NCBI GenBank assembly: GCA_964537925.1
Contig: CAZICV010000006.1
Location: forward strand, 62,001-126,000
Length of the DNA stretch: 64,000 nt
From: SLDF01 sp964537925
GTDB taxonomy: Bacteria; Bacteroidota; Bacteroidia; Chitinophagales; Saprospiraceae
Direction of reading: 5' to 3'
Below, piece after piece: positions 9,687 through 18,764 of the stretch. Below the pieces are notes generated by a model, which was given only the letters and a program-made list of their open reading frames with translations, made no database searches and had not been told where the DNA came from. Position 1 is the first letter of the stretch; each line of letters opens with the position of its first letter. The translations under genes were made by a program, and so were the position numbers.

Positions 9687-10342
9687 AAGCAAGGGAACTG
9701 GTTCTGCAAGATATACCGATCTGGCTGCTGCCTCAGAAAGCAGTCTTTCTGCCAGGCTCCGATACGCTGCTGGTAGCTGACCTGCACCTGGGGAAGGCGA
9801 CCCATTTCAGGCGGCAGGGGATCGCTATTTCCGCTGTCCGGGCTACCGGTGAACTGGATCGGCTCACCAGGCTGATAGATGTATACCGGCCTGCAGCGGT
9901 CATCTTCCTGGGCGATCTCTTTCACAGCAGTATGAACAGTGATTGGGCTTACTTTAGCCGCTTCGTCACGGATCACGACGGAATCACATTTATACTGACC
10001 AACGGCAACCACGATATCCTGCCCGGTGCAGCCTGGGCGGATTTGCCTGTAGAGCGGCTGGATATCTATCAGCCGCATCCCGCCATACTATGCACCCATG
10101 CACCTATGCATGCGGTACCGGAAGGTCATCTCAATATAGCCGGTCATATACATCCCGGACATATCATTCGTACTGCCGCCAGGCAGACTTATCGGCTGCC
10201 TTGTTTCTATTACCGGGAAGGACAACTTGTGCTACCGGCTTTCGGAGACCTCACCGGGATGTACACTGCTTACAATAAGGCCGGTACTAAAGTATTCCCC
10301 ATCCTGCACAACGAGGTGATCGAATTGGGCGAAAAGGAATAG
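9683..10342 (+). CDS. pdeM: Ligase-associated DNA damage response endonuclease PdeM
   Basis: 219 residues. Calcineurin-like metallophosphoesterase with all its metal motifs: DLHLGKATHFRRQG (motif I), GDLFHS (II), NGNHD (III), and GHIHPGH (V). The KATHFRRQGI stretch after motif I is characteristic of the PdeM branch that accompanies ligase-helicase operons. Fourth and last gene of the cassette, overlapping the helicase stop by 4 nt; the next gene lies on the opposite strand. Members are predicted or shown to be DNA nucleases or phosphodiesterases acting in DNA end processing; the exact substrate cannot be read from this sequence. Confidence 0.9.
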   Translation: MKARELVLQDIPIWLLPQKAVFLPGSDTLLVADLHLGKATHFRRQGIAISAVRATGELDRLTRLIDVYRPAAVIFLGDLFHSSMNSDWAYFSRFVTDHDGITFILTNGNHDILPGAAWADLPVERLDIYQPHPAILCTHAPMHAVPEGHLNIAGHIHPGHIIRTAARQTYRLPCFYYREGQLVLPAFGDLTGMYTAYNKAGTKVFPILHNEVIELGEKE

Positions 10343-10479
10343 GCCCAACAGGCCGTACCAGGCACAGCCCTATACTAGTAAGATACGAAAAAAATGTGAC
10401 AATTGCAAACAGGTGGGCCTACCGCTCACATCTGTTATCCTTGCACGCTTCCTGTCAGGTCGGGAAATAATCGTCCAAC

Positions 10480-10790
10480 AGAAAAGGGTACGCACGGATG
10501 ACTCACGCGAGCCCTTTGATACATTATTCAGACCAGCAGGATTCTGCTTACTTACTGCCTGCCCGTCACCACCAGGGCACGAGACACCTGTCCGTTAGCA
10601 GACCGGATACGCACACGATAGATACCTGGCTGCAGGTCACCCATAGTCATCTCCAGGGTCGTACGGCCTGCAGGCAGCTGGCGCAGCGCCTCGCTGCGCA
10701 GTACGCGTCCGTGTATATCCACCAGCTCCATTCGTACGTCCGCCAAGGCAACTTTCAGCTCCAGCTCTACCTGTACCCGATCGGAAGCGG
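10480..10790 (-). repeat. 3' gene end duplicated in the neighbouring gene (left copy)
   Basis: This block covers the T9SS sorting domain of the 311-residue protein, its stop codon, and a following stem-loop. It closely matches 11619-11930, which has the same parts at the 3' end of the DUF4397 gene. The shared coding stretch includes MELVDIHGRVLRS and LPAGRTTLE in both. Downstream of both stops the DNA still aligns (GGG...CGCACGG / GGG...CACACG hairpins). Confidence 0.7.
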
Positions 10791-11487
10791 GGTTGGGATA
10801 AACAGTCATTTGTGCGGCTAACTCCTTGTTGTCCGTGTTCAGGGACAAAGCAACCTTGCATCCGTCGTAGAAGGGATTGATATCGCCATAGCTATGTGTG
10901 TAGATTTGCTCTCCGTCCTGCTCTGCACAGAGCAACAACGGGTCCTTCCTTATAAAGTCCGGATTGTTGTATGTAAAGCCAAAATTGGTACCTACCCCTT
11001 CGATCATCTCCAGTGTTGTATATACATGGCGTATCATCACTTCCGGATGATATTCTGTGACAAAACCTATATATACATGTTTTCTGCCATTCTTGACAGC
11101 TACGGAATCGACCGTATACATATACTCACCGATAAGAAAATCGTCCCCGGGCATCAAAGACATATCATAGACCAACTCCTCACGCCAGGACTCCCGGTAT
11201 ATCCAGGCCTTTCCGGCCGCAGTGTCTTCTCGCAGATAACCATAAGTAACCTGTGGTAGCTCCTCTTCTTTATCTTCACCAAACATAATCGACTCGATCA
11301 CCTTGTATTCCTGGCCATTGATCACTGTATCCCCGCTCACATACAGGCTGTCGGTGGCATAGCCCATATAGCCGAATACACAGATATTCCAGCTCGTATG
11401 TTCCTGTCCGAACAAGGATCGATACTGGGCTTGAATAGACACCTGGCACGCAACGATCAAGCAGGATAATAGGAGATATTTCATCAT
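10552..11487 (-). CDS. Secreted protein with T9SS type A sorting domain
   Basis: 311 residues from the ATG at 11487, chosen because the signal peptide (MMKYLLLSCLIVACQVSIQAQ) starts there; an open frame extends 60 nt further up without homology. The middle (~25-225) is unrecognised: FGQEHTSWNICVFGYMG, DTVINGQEYKVIES, GEDKEEELPQVTYGYLRED, resembling the globular part of many short Bacteroidota cargo proteins. The C-terminal ~75 residues are a standard type A sorting domain (MTVYPNPASDRVQVELEL ... GIYRVRIRSANGQVSRALVV), so it is likely exported by the type IX system and anchored or released at the surface. That domain is almost the same as the one in the next gene. Confidence 0.75.
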   Translation of the reverse strand: MMKYLLLSCLIVACQVSIQAQYRSLFGQEHTSWNICVFGYMGYATDSLYVSGDTVINGQEYKVIESIMFGEDKEEELPQVTYGYLREDTAAGKAWIYRESWREELVYDMSLMPGDDFLIGEYMYTVDSVAVKNGRKHVYIGFVTEYHPEVMIRHVYTTLEMIEGVGTNFGFTYNNPDFIRKDPLLLCAEQDGEQIYTHSYGDINPFYDGCKVALSLNTDNKELAAQMTVYPNPASDRVQVELELKVALADVRMELVDIHGRVLRSEALRQLPAGRTTLEMTMGDLQPGIYRVRIRSANGQVSRALVVTGRQ

Positions 11488-11618
11488 ACAAATACTATTT
11501 CCGGGTTGTATACTAGCTTTTTCGGTGCCGAAGGACCGCCACTGCAATCCTATACCCCACCGGTTGAGGTCAGCATTATATCGACTCTTTTACCAGGTTT
11601 GCCTGCAAGCATCTCTGA

Positions 11619-11658
11619 ATAAAAAAGGGATACACACGAATCACCCGTGCGTATCCCT
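11619..11658 (-). terminator. Rho-independent terminator after the DUF4397 gene
   Basis: Stem arms at 11627-11638 and 11646-11657 (GGGATACACACG / CGTGCGTATCCC, one mismatch) with a 7-nt loop. On the minus strand the hairpin is followed by a run of T (A run at 11620-11626). It sits 29 nt past the stop codon of the large gene. Confidence 0.7.
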
Positions 11659-11686
11659 CTTATTTATCTGACCGGCTGGCTTCTGC

Positions 11687-14600
11687 TTACTGCCTGCCCG
11701 TCACTACCAGCGCACGGGATACCTGCCCGTCTGCGGACTGGATACGCACACGGTAAACACCCGGCAGCAGGTCACCCGTAGTTATCTCCAGGGTCGTACG
11801 ACCTGCAGGCAATTGGCGAAGTGCCTCGCTACGCAGTACGCGGCCGTGTATATCCACCAGCTCCATACGTGCCGTTGGCATAGGCGTATTCAGCTCCAGC
11901 TCTACCCGCACACGGTCAGATGCCGGGTTGGGAGAAAGCGTCAGTGCTGTCAGTCCGGGGAGCTGACCATCTACGGAAGTAATGATCTCCAGCGGGAACG
12001 TGATGCCATTGGCCAGAGCGGCCCAGATACCGAAATCAGGCTGTCCGCCTGCAATACCCGATGCAAACAGTGTCAGCGATTGTCCGCCAAAGTCTGTGAG
12101 ATCACCTCTGAAGATACCCAGCCCCTCTCCTGCTCCGCTGGTCCTTACATCCAGGTCATAGACACCGGGAGGAATATTCAGATAATCCTCGAAATCACCG
12201 TATTCAAGGCCGCCCAGGATCGGCGTACCGGCTACAAATACATCCAGGGAGGAAGTGTTGCCAGCGCCGTTGAAGGTCAGCACATCCGCCAGGTTATTGG
12301 CGGATACGGAACGTGCATTGTTGTAGATCGCTACGGTGAGCGGTTCCTGTACACTGCCCGGCACGCCGTAAGCGATGGCGACGTATTCCCTGCCGTTTTC
12401 TATCAGTAGCGGGTAGTTGAGTATCACATCAGCTGCTGACTGGCTGTTGGCGGGAGCTATACCTACATTTACCGGAATATCGAAGGCCGGTACTTCCAGG
12501 TAGGTGGTCGCAGTGCGGTATGCAAAGTCGTCAAGCACCTTTGCCTGCTCGACATAGACATCTACCGCTCCGCCCACGGCATTGTGGATCAGTTGTACAT
12601 GACCTGCGGCAGAGGCGGGAAGTTCGATCACTTCACCGTTGTCCAAAAGTATTGCCAGCGTCACCTCGCTTGGGTGTGCGGCCGGCAGCAAGGTGGTGAA
12701 GAGCAACCCGGCTCTTCCTTCCAACCCGGCCAGCTGGCCTTCGAATGTACCGAATATCTGGTTGCTGCCTGCAGAACGCACGTCCAGCAGGTAGCGGTTG
12801 GGAGACAGCGAGGTATAGTCTGCAGCCGCTCCATAGGCGAGGTTGCTGCCCAGCACAGCGCTGTAACGTGCGCGTACATCGATCGCAGAGAGTCCAGATC
12901 CGCCGTTGTACGCCCTCAGGTCGACCTGCGCCGGATTGGCCGCTCCGGTGCGGGCACCGCCCAGCAGGTCCGCATCATAGGCCTGGTTTACACCGTTCAG
13001 CACCAGGGTATGATTCTGGCCGCCCTGCAGCGTGAAGGTAAAGCTGATGATCGTATCGGATACCGACTGCGAGTTGGCAGGCGCCACGGCGATCCGCTGC
13101 GGCAGCCCTGCAGGTAGCTCTATGAACGGAGTACCGCTGCGATAGGCAAAATCATCGGCAATACGTGTATTGTCTAGGTAGAGGTCTACCGCATCCGACG
13201 GTGCATTGTGCAGCAGCTGCACCTTGCCGAACTGGATAGCCGGGAACTCGATCACCCGGCCGTCGCTCAGTGCCACGAACACGGAGAGCGGCGGTGTACT
13301 ACCGAAAATACCGCTGGTGAATATCGTACCTGTATAACCGCCCATATCCGTCATATCGGCATAGTAAGTACCTGCTGCAGACGCGTTGCTGCTGAACTTG
13401 AGGTCCAGGAAATACACAGCCGGTACGATCGTATCATAAGGCTCGTAATACCCGTATGCCAGGTTTTGCGCCAGCAGGCCGCTGCCGCGCAGGCTTATAT
13501 CCAGGTTGGCGGTGATCGGCGAACCGTGAAACACACTCGCATCCAGTGCAGTAGCGGATACTGCCGTCTCCTTGCCAAACTCGTTGACATAGATCTCCAT
13601 CGGGAAATCGTCGTCGCCCAGGATACCAGTGATGGTCATTACATGGGTCTTCGCATCGTCCAGCAGGTAAAAATAAGTGATGTATGCATCGTCGGCAGAG
13701 TCGCTGTCACCCGGCGCTATAGCCAACTGGATCAGTCGCTCGGCTGCCATATCCATGAAACCGGTCGCCGTATGGAAGTCGAGATCATCCACGACCAGTT
13801 CATTGTCGATATAGATATCCAGTGTCTCAGAAGGTGCATTGTTGATCAGTTGGACCCGTGTGAAGCTCCGCTGCGGCAGCAACTGTACCGTACCGTCGCT
13901 GAATGCTGCCAGCAAGGCAAACTCAGGCTCTTCGCCCTGCAGTCCGCTGAACAGGATCGTGGCCGACTGACCAGAGAAAGCACGCATATCCAACTCGTAA
14001 GTGCCCAGTACATCTTCCTCCCCGGCTGCCTTCAGTTCGAGGAAGCTGACGATAGGCGCACTGCTCACATAAGGGGCGAAAAAGCCATAAGTAACATCTG
14101 TAAACATGGCGCCGCCGCCGCGCAGATCCACGTCAAAATCCGGAGACTCGGGAGCTCCGTGAAAAGCAGCTATGTCAACCGTCGCAGGCTGATCTGCCTG
14201 GGCGCGGGCCTGGTCGTTGATAAACAGTGTGAAAGGAAAATCATCATCTCCGGGTATCCCGCCCAGCACCATCACATAGTCTTTGCCGGATTCCAGGGTC
14301 ACACCTTCATACGTCAGGAAAGCGTCGTCAGCGGACTGGCTCACTGCCGTAGCGATAGCGATATCATAGCTTTCGTTGGACTCAAGATCTGCAAAAGCCG
14401 TCGCCTTACGGAAAGCTAGGTCGTCGGCCCAGCGTACACCGTTGACGTAAATGTCGTAAGTACCCGCAGGCGCATTGTTGATAAACTGTACCGGCGAAAA
14501 AGACCGGCCAGGCAGCGGAACCACCGTGCCGTCGTTCCAGAGTGCAAGCAGGGCGAAAGAAGGCTCGCCCCCAAAAGTACCTGAGGCGATCAGCGTAGCC

Positions 14601-16489
14601 GTCCGGCCCGCCTGGGCTGCCAGGTCAGCCTCGTAGGTGAAGAGCACATCATTGTCGCCTGTCGCGCGGACATCCAGCAGGTAGACAGCCGGATCCAGTC
14701 GCAGGTAACCGTCAAACTCGTCGTAAGTAAGGCCTGAAAAGATTGTACCGCCCGCCCTGTTGTCGATGTCCAGGTCCGGAGCGCCCAGTGCGCCGTGGTA
14801 AGCAATCAGTTCGGTGATCGTATCCGCCGAAGCCAGTTCCCTGGCCCGGTCATATACATCCATATGGAACGGGTGATCGTCATCACCGGGCAACCCGCTG
14901 AGGATCATAAGGTAAGCGCTGTCCCGGTCAAGGTTGAAATCGCGGGAGAAGAAAGCGTCATCCGTAGAGCCGGAGTTCTCCGGACCTGCATAGATGCGTA
15001 CAGGTATCCCCGCGGGGATATCGAGATACGGCGTCCCCTGGCGATAGGCAAAGTTATTCAGGGTGCGCTCGGAGTTGACGTAGAGGTCTACAGTCTGATC
15101 GGCGCTGTTGTTGAACAACTGGACCCTTGCATAGTGCAGTTGTTCGAGGCTCAATATGGTCCCGTCGGCATGTACCGCCAGGAGTTCGAGCTCAGGGCTT
15201 TCATCCAGGAAACCGCTTGCCACCAGGGTTATGGACTGGCCCAGCAGCAGTGCGTCCACATCCAGGATATAGGAAGCAATGATGCGCTGTGTACCGGCCT
15301 CTTTCAGGTCGATGTAGAACACCGCCTGGTTGAACGGAGCATAGTCGGAAAATGTATTGTACGCCAGTCCGAGGTAGATATTGCCCGCCTCTTTGGCTCT
15401 GATATCCAGGTCGGGAGTAAAGGGCGATCCGTGAAACATCATGGCTTCCATCAGCTCATTGTCCGAGGAGACTTCACGCGCAGGCGCTACGGCCAGCGTG
15501 AGGGGGTATTCGGCCGAGGCGACGATACCGTTCAGTACCATGCTATAGGTGCCGCCGTTCTCAAACGAGGCGGAAAGGTGGTCAAATGCATCCGCTGCCG
15601 AAGTACTGTTGGCCGGGGCGATGGCTACATCGAGCACCCTGTCCGCAGGCAGGAAGATATACGGGGTAGCCGTGCGGAAAGCAAGATCATTGAGCACAAG
15701 TGCGCCGTCGATGTAGATATCGACTGTCGGGGAAGCGGAATTGTGGATGACCTGCACACTCGCTATCGATTTCGGCTCGAATGCAAGCACCGTACCGTCG
15801 GCCAATACGCCGAATATACCCTGCTCCGGGTTGCCCAGCGCTACACCAGAGGTGACCAGTGTCATCGACTGGCCGGCCAGGCCGGTCAGGTCCGCTTCGA
15901 ACGTAATCGGGAAGTCGAGCCCGGTGACCCATACATCCAGGTAATGCAGCCCCGGGCTGATGAAAGCATAGGGCGCATACTGGCCGTAGGTCAGGTCGGT
16001 CAGGTGACCTTCTACCCGGTCGTGTACGGAGACCGGAGGCACGAGTACAGCGCCGTGGATACCGTTGAAGGATACGAGGTCACCGTCCGGCGAACTGCTC
16101 CTTGCATTGGCATTCACGACCATGGTCAGTGGCGGTAACCCGGGTATACCGCCCGGCACGCCCAGGATAGTGGCCGTATAGTATTCATCGGCCTCCAACG
16201 TGCCCAGGTCATAAGTTCCGATCGGGGTATCGGAAGGATCGCTGGGGCTAGCTCTCAGCTCCACGCTCACGGCAGTGCCCGCCGGGAAAGCCAGGAAAGC
16301 AGTGGCTTGTCTGAACCGCAGGTCTGTCGTCCCGGCAGACAGGACCCCGTTCACATATACGTCCACTGCAGGACCGCCGCCGCTGCCGGGCAACGGGGCA
16401 TTGTGTATCAGTTGCACAAAAGCATCCTGTGCTCCCAGTATGCCGCATGAACCCAGTAAAAAGAGAATGACAAGTTGAATTGATCTCAT
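11687..16489 (-). CDS. Giant secreted protein with seven DUF4397 repeats and T9SS sorting domain
   Basis: 1600 residues from the ATG at 16489, where the signal peptide begins (MRSIQLVILFLLGSCGILGAQ); the longer open frame upstream lacks homology. The body consists of seven repeats of about 220 residues. Each opens with a DUF4397 core such as VQLIHNAP.-.VDIYIDG, continues with a TATPYIFLPA-like line, and then has a second half with LDIRAKEAG / LAYNTFSDYAPF and a closing GQSMTLVTSG-type strand. The C-terminus is a type A T9SS sorting domain. DUF4397 is a beta-sandwich domain of unknown role found in surface proteins. The repetition suggests a long fibrous or adhesive surface protein; ligands are unknown. 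It has its own -7 box (16512-16519) and terminator (11619-11658), so it is probably transcribed alone. Confidence 0.85.
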   Translation of the reverse strand: MRSIQLVILFLLGSCGILGAQDAFVQLIHNAPLPGSGGGPAVDVYVNGVLSAGTTDLRFRQATAFLAFPAGTAVSVELRASPSDPSDTPIGTYDLGTLEADEYYTATILGVPGGIPGLPPLTMVVNANARSSSPDGDLVSFNGIHGAVLVPPVSVHDRVEGHLTDLTYGQYAPYAFISPGLHYLDVWVTGLDFPITFEADLTGLAGQSMTLVTSGVALGNPEQGIFGVLADGTVLAFEPKSIASVQVIHNSASPTVDIYIDGALVLNDLAFRTATPYIFLPADRVLDVAIAPANSTSAADAFDHLSASFENGGTYSMVLNGIVASAEYPLTLAVAPAREVSSDNELMEAMMFHGSPFTPDLDIRAKEAGNIYLGLAYNTFSDYAPFNQAVFYIDLKEAGTQRIIASYILDVDALLLGQSITLVASGFLDESPELELLAVHADGTILSLEQLHYARVQLFNNSADQTVDLYVNSERTLNNFAYRQGTPYLDIPAGIPVRIYAGPENSGSTDDAFFSRDFNLDRDSAYLMILSGLPGDDDHPFHMDVYDRARELASADTITELIAYHGALGAPDLDIDNRAGGTIFSGLTYDEFDGYLRLDPAVYLLDVRATGDNDVLFTYEADLAAQAGRTATLIASGTFGGEPSFALLALWNDGTVVPLPGRSFSPVQFINNAPAGTYDIYVNGVRWADDLAFRKATAFADLESNESYDIAIATAVSQSADDAFLTYEGVTLESGKDYVMVLGGIPGDDDFPFTLFINDQARAQADQPATVDIAAFHGAPESPDFDVDLRGGGAMFTDVTYGFFAPYVSSAPIVSFLELKAAGEEDVLGTYELDMRAFSGQSATILFSGLQGEEPEFALLAAFSDGTVQLLPQRSFTRVQLINNAPSETLDIYIDNELVVDDLDFHTATGFMDMAAERLIQLAIAPGDSDSADDAYITYFYLLDDAKTHVMTITGILGDDDFPMEIYVNEFGKETAVSATALDASVFHGSPITANLDISLRGSGLLAQNLAYGYYEPYDTIVPAVYFLDLKFSSNASAAGTYYADMTDMGGYTGTIFTSGIFGSTPPLSVFVALSDGRVIEFPAIQFGKVQLLHNAPSDAVDLYLDNTRIADDFAYRSGTPFIELPAGLPQRIAVAPANSQSVSDTIISFTFTLQGGQNHTLVLNGVNQAYDADLLGGARTGAANPAQVDLRAYNGGSGLSAIDVRARYSAVLGSNLAYGAAADYTSLSPNRYLLDVRSAGSNQIFGTFEGQLAGLEGRAGLLFTTLLPAAHPSEVTLAILLDNGEVIELPASAAGHVQLIHNAVGGAVDVYVEQAKVLDDFAYRTATTYLEVPAFDIPVNVGIAPANSQSAADVILNYPLLIENGREYVAIAYGVPGSVQEPLTVAIYNNARSVSANNLADVLTFNGAGNTSSLDVFVAGTPILGGLEYGDFEDYLNIPPGVYDLDVRTSGAGEGLGIFRGDLTDFGGQSLTLFASGIAGGQPDFGIWAALANGITFPLEIITSVDGQLPGLTALTLSPNPASDRVRVELELNTPMPTARMELVDIHGRVLRSEALRQLPAGRTTLEITTGDLLPGVYRVRIQSADGQVSRALVVTGRQ

Positions 16490-16511
16490 ATAGTTTGAGT
16501 TTTGAGTTAGG

Positions 16512-16519
16512 CAAAGATA
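16512..16519 (-). promoter_or_regulatory. Bacteroidota -7 box for the DUF4397 gene
   Basis: Minus-strand TATCTTTG fits TAnnTTTG exactly. It lies 23 nt upstream of the ATG at 16489. No convincing -33 box was seen. Confidence 0.5.
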
Positions 16520-16619
16520 TACAAGGCCGGCTGATCCGACACCATCGTTACATGGGTCACGGACCTGGATCCAATGCACCCGGCAATACATTAAACTGAA
16601 TTTTCATTAACAAGATAGC

Positions 16620-16627
16620 TACTTTTG
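16620..16627 (+). promoter_or_regulatory. Bacteroidota -7 box for the fdx-iscX-kdsC-ubiA-maf operon
   Basis: TACTTTTG fits TAnnTTTG. It predicts a start near 16633 and a leader of about 86 nt before the ferredoxin ATG. The -33 region is only weakly matched (TTTTC at 16601). Confidence 0.5.
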
Positions 16628-16718
16628 CAGAAGCTTTTTGTTTTTCTCCTGCACCGTACCCACTAAAACAATACAGCATGTCCCGAGGTTAGTGCAGCGT
16701 GTATTTTTTTTACGATCT

Positions 16719-17060
16719 ATGGCCACTGTACATTTCAGCTTCGAAGATAAGTCCCTGCCCCCAGTGACGGTAAAAGATGTCCCCGAGGGATATTCCATAC
16801 TGGAGACCGCAGAAGAAAACGATATACATCTCAACCACAATTGCGGCGGCGTCTGCGCCTGCAGCACTTGTCATGTCTACATTCACTCCGGTGAAGACAT
16901 GCTGGAAGAGATCTCCGACAAGGAAGAAGATTTCATAGACAGAGCGATCAATCCGCGCCTCAATTCAAGACTCGGCTGCCAGTGTATCATCCTGGAACAG
17001 GATGCCGAGATACATGTCGAGATACCGGATCAGAAGCGCATTATCGGACACGAACACTAA
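16719..17060 (+). CDS. fdx: 2Fe-2S ferredoxin, adrenodoxin/Isc type
   Basis: 113 residues from the ATG at 16719; an open frame continues 81 nt upstream, but ferredoxin homology starts at MATVHFSFED. The cluster ligands are in the order C42-x5-C48-x2-C51 then C87, the spacing of vertebrate-type/Isc ferredoxins; Cys46 and Cys89 are extra. It carries electrons in iron-sulfur cluster assembly and possibly other cytoplasmic redox steps. The next gene is iscX, 7 nt downstream, which supports an Isc-type role rather than a photosynthetic or catabolic one. First gene of a five-gene plus-strand operon. Confidence 0.9.
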   Translation: MATVHFSFEDKSLPPVTVKDVPEGYSILETAEENDIHLNHNCGGVCACSTCHVYIHSGEDMLEEISDKEEDFIDRAINPRLNSRLGCQCIILEQDAEIHVEIPDQKRIIGHEH

Positions 17061-17067
17061 ACGACCT

Positions 17068-17313
17068 ATGGGTTTCGAAGATTTTGACAACTTCCCTATT
17101 AACTGGGCCGACCACGAAGATATCGCCATGAAGCTGTATGAACGGTTTGGCGATGACTTCGGCGAAAGCAGGATATACCGCATCCGCTTCACGGAACTGA
17201 TGCAGTGGATCCTGGAGATCCCGAATTTCCTGGGCAAGAAGGAGGAGTGCAATGAAGCCCACCTGGAGCAGATACAGGCACAGTGGGTATACGAGTGGCG
17301 CCACAACCAGTAA
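17068..17313 (+). CDS. iscX: Fe-S assembly protein IscX
   Basis: 81 residues, a slightly long member of the family. The whole protein matches IscX: NWADHEDIAMKLYERFGDDF near the N-terminus, then RIRFTELMQWILEIPNF, and a C-terminal HLEQIQAQWVYEWR. IscX binds iron and the cysteine desulfurase IscS and tunes cluster assembly. The ATG at 17068 is preferred over upstream codons because it places the conserved MGFEDFDNFPINWAD at the start. It follows the ferredoxin gene by 7 nt, reproducing the fdx-iscX order seen in isc operons although iscSUA are not in this window. Confidence 0.9.
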   Translation: MGFEDFDNFPINWADHEDIAMKLYERFGDDFGESRIYRIRFTELMQWILEIPNFLGKKEECNEAHLEQIQAQWVYEWRHNQ

Positions 17314-17324
17314 AACCGGTATTC

Positions 17325-17831
17325 ATGCCTGCATTCGACCAGATACATACCTTTCTATTCGATGTGGACGGTGTCCTGACCGATGGTACGCTGCTTCTCA
17401 CAGAACAGGGCGAACTACTGCGGACGATGAATATCCGCGACGGCTATGCCATGCGCAGGGCGCTGGAGGCAGGGCTGCGGATAGGTATCATCACCGGAGG
17501 CGCTTCACAGGGTGTAACGGAGCGGTTGCGCAAGCTGGGCGTCACGGATATATATACCAATATCCGTGATAAGATCGCCAGTTACGAAGAATACATATAT
17601 ACATACGACCTGGATCCATCGGGCATACTCTATATGGGGGACGACCTGCCCGACTACGATGTCATGACCCGCGTGGGTGTAGCAGCCTGCCCGGCTGATG
17701 CGGCACGCGAAATACTCTCCATCGCTCAGTACATCTCCCCGGCCAGGGGAGGTCATGGCTGTGTGCGGGACGTGATAGAGAAGGTATTCCTGTCCCGCGG
17801 ATTATCCCTGATGCCCTATGAACAGCATTAG
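17325..17831 (+). CDS. KdsC-like HAD phosphatase (KDO 8-phosphate phosphatase family)
   Basis: 168 residues from the ATG at 17325. Short C0-type HAD hydrolase without a cap domain: motif I DVDGVLTDG at 13-21 (Asp13 nucleophile, Asp15 acid/base), motif II ITGG (~56), and motif III/IV GDDLPDYDVM (~107). ACPADAAREI and GHGCVRDVIE downstream are typical of KdsC. KdsC removes phosphate from 3-deoxy-manno-octulosonate 8-phosphate for lipopolysaccharide inner core synthesis and acts as a tetramer. Related sugar-acid phosphatases share these motifs, so the substrate is inferred. The gene starts 11 nt after iscX and overlaps the prenyltransferase by 14 nt. Confidence 0.83.
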   Translation: MPAFDQIHTFLFDVDGVLTDGTLLLTEQGELLRTMNIRDGYAMRRALEAGLRIGIITGGASQGVTERLRKLGVTDIYTNIRDKIASYEEYIYTYDLDPSGILYMGDDLPDYDVMTRVGVAACPADAAREILSIAQYISPARGGHGCVRDVIEKVFLSRGLSLMPYEQH

Positions 17832-18762
17832 CGCCTGGCTAACCCTGGTGCGCTGGCGCAATATCCTCATCGCCGTAATAACGGCGATGATTGCATATAT
17901 CTTTCTCATCCGGCAGGTGCTGTACCGCTTCGAGATAGCCCCGGAAATAAGCCTGGGCGGCCTGGTCATGCTGTTAGTCTGCCTGGCGCTGGTCATGGCC
18001 GGAGGATATATGATCAACGATCTCTCCGATGCAGGTACAGACTCCGTCAACCGCCCCGACAGGCAGGAACTGCTGACACAGGTAGGCCGACCGGGTCTCT
18101 TCCGCGCGCTGGTCATCCTGCTGGCTGCAGGCACATTGCTGTCATTACTGCTGGCCTGGTCACAAGGCAGGCCCTGGCTCGCCATACTCTATCCCGGCGC
18201 CTGGCTGTTGCTTTTCGCCTATTCACAATACCTCAAGGGCAGCCCGCTCTGGGGCAACCTGCTGGTATCCGTACTCTGTGCCTGTGTGCCCTGGCTGATG
18301 TGGCTGTCCGAACAGCCGGCGCTGGCACAACTGCAGAGCCACTTCCCTACTGTCCACGCAGATCTGTACCGCATTTTCATCGCATTTTCCGTATTTGCTT
18401 TTCTATCGACACTCATCCGCGAGATCGTCAAGGACCTCGAAGACATGGAAGGCGACTCTGCCCAGGGACTGCATACGCTCCCGCTCCGGTACGGAGAGAA
18501 AAATGCCCGCACTGTAGTAGCTGCCTGCGTACTGCTCTTCATCATCCTGCTGTTCTTCTGGACATACCGCATGATCGTCTGGCTTACCCCGCTCAATGTG
18601 CTCGGCACGCTGGCCCCGATAGCAGTTATCCTGTTCTGGATCAACCTGCGTATCATACCTGGCAATACCGGCAGGTCCTCATACACGGCGATCAGTGCTG
18701 CGGTCAAGTCCCTGATGTTGCTGGGCCTGATGCATTTCTTCCTGATCGCCCAATCGATATAA
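17818..18762 (+). CDS. UbiA-family prenyltransferase (geranylgeranylglycerol-phosphate geranylgeranyltransferase-like)
   Basis: 314 residues, with about eight hydrophobic membrane spans. The first Asp-rich motif is NDLSDAGTDSVNRPDR (~66-82) and the second is DLEDMEGDSAQG (~205), the two Mg-prenyl diphosphate sites of UbiA enzymes. The NRPDR ending is that of the archaeal-type geranylgeranylglyceryl phosphate branch, which is widespread in Bacteroidota; the acceptor could also be another polar headgroup or a quinone precursor. It overlaps the KdsC-like gene by 14 nt and is followed by maf after 2 nt, so it is part of the same transcript. Confidence 0.8.
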   Translation: MNSISAWLTLVRWRNILIAVITAMIAYIFLIRQVLYRFEIAPEISLGGLVMLLVCLALVMAGGYMINDLSDAGTDSVNRPDRQELLTQVGRPGLFRALVILLAAGTLLSLLLAWSQGRPWLAILYPGAWLLLFAYSQYLKGSPLWGNLLVSVLCACVPWLMWLSEQPALAQLQSHFPTVHADLYRIFIAFSVFAFLSTLIREIVKDLEDMEGDSAQGLHTLPLRYGEKNARTVVAACVLLFIILLFFWTYRMIVWLTPLNVLGTLAPIAVILFWINLRIIPGNTGRSSYTAISAAVKSLMLLGLMHFFLIAQSI

Positions 18763-18764
18763 GC

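Noticed and set aside
13208..14419. 403-codon open frame antisense to the DUF4397 gene
   Set aside because: Shadow of the repetitive, GC-rich coding strand. The amino-acid composition is Gln/Arg/His-rich with no motif, and the minus-strand gene has a clear family.
14795..16138. 447-codon open frame antisense to the DUF4397 gene
   Set aside because: Same reason as the other shadow; no motif or signal and full overlap with a confirmed gene.
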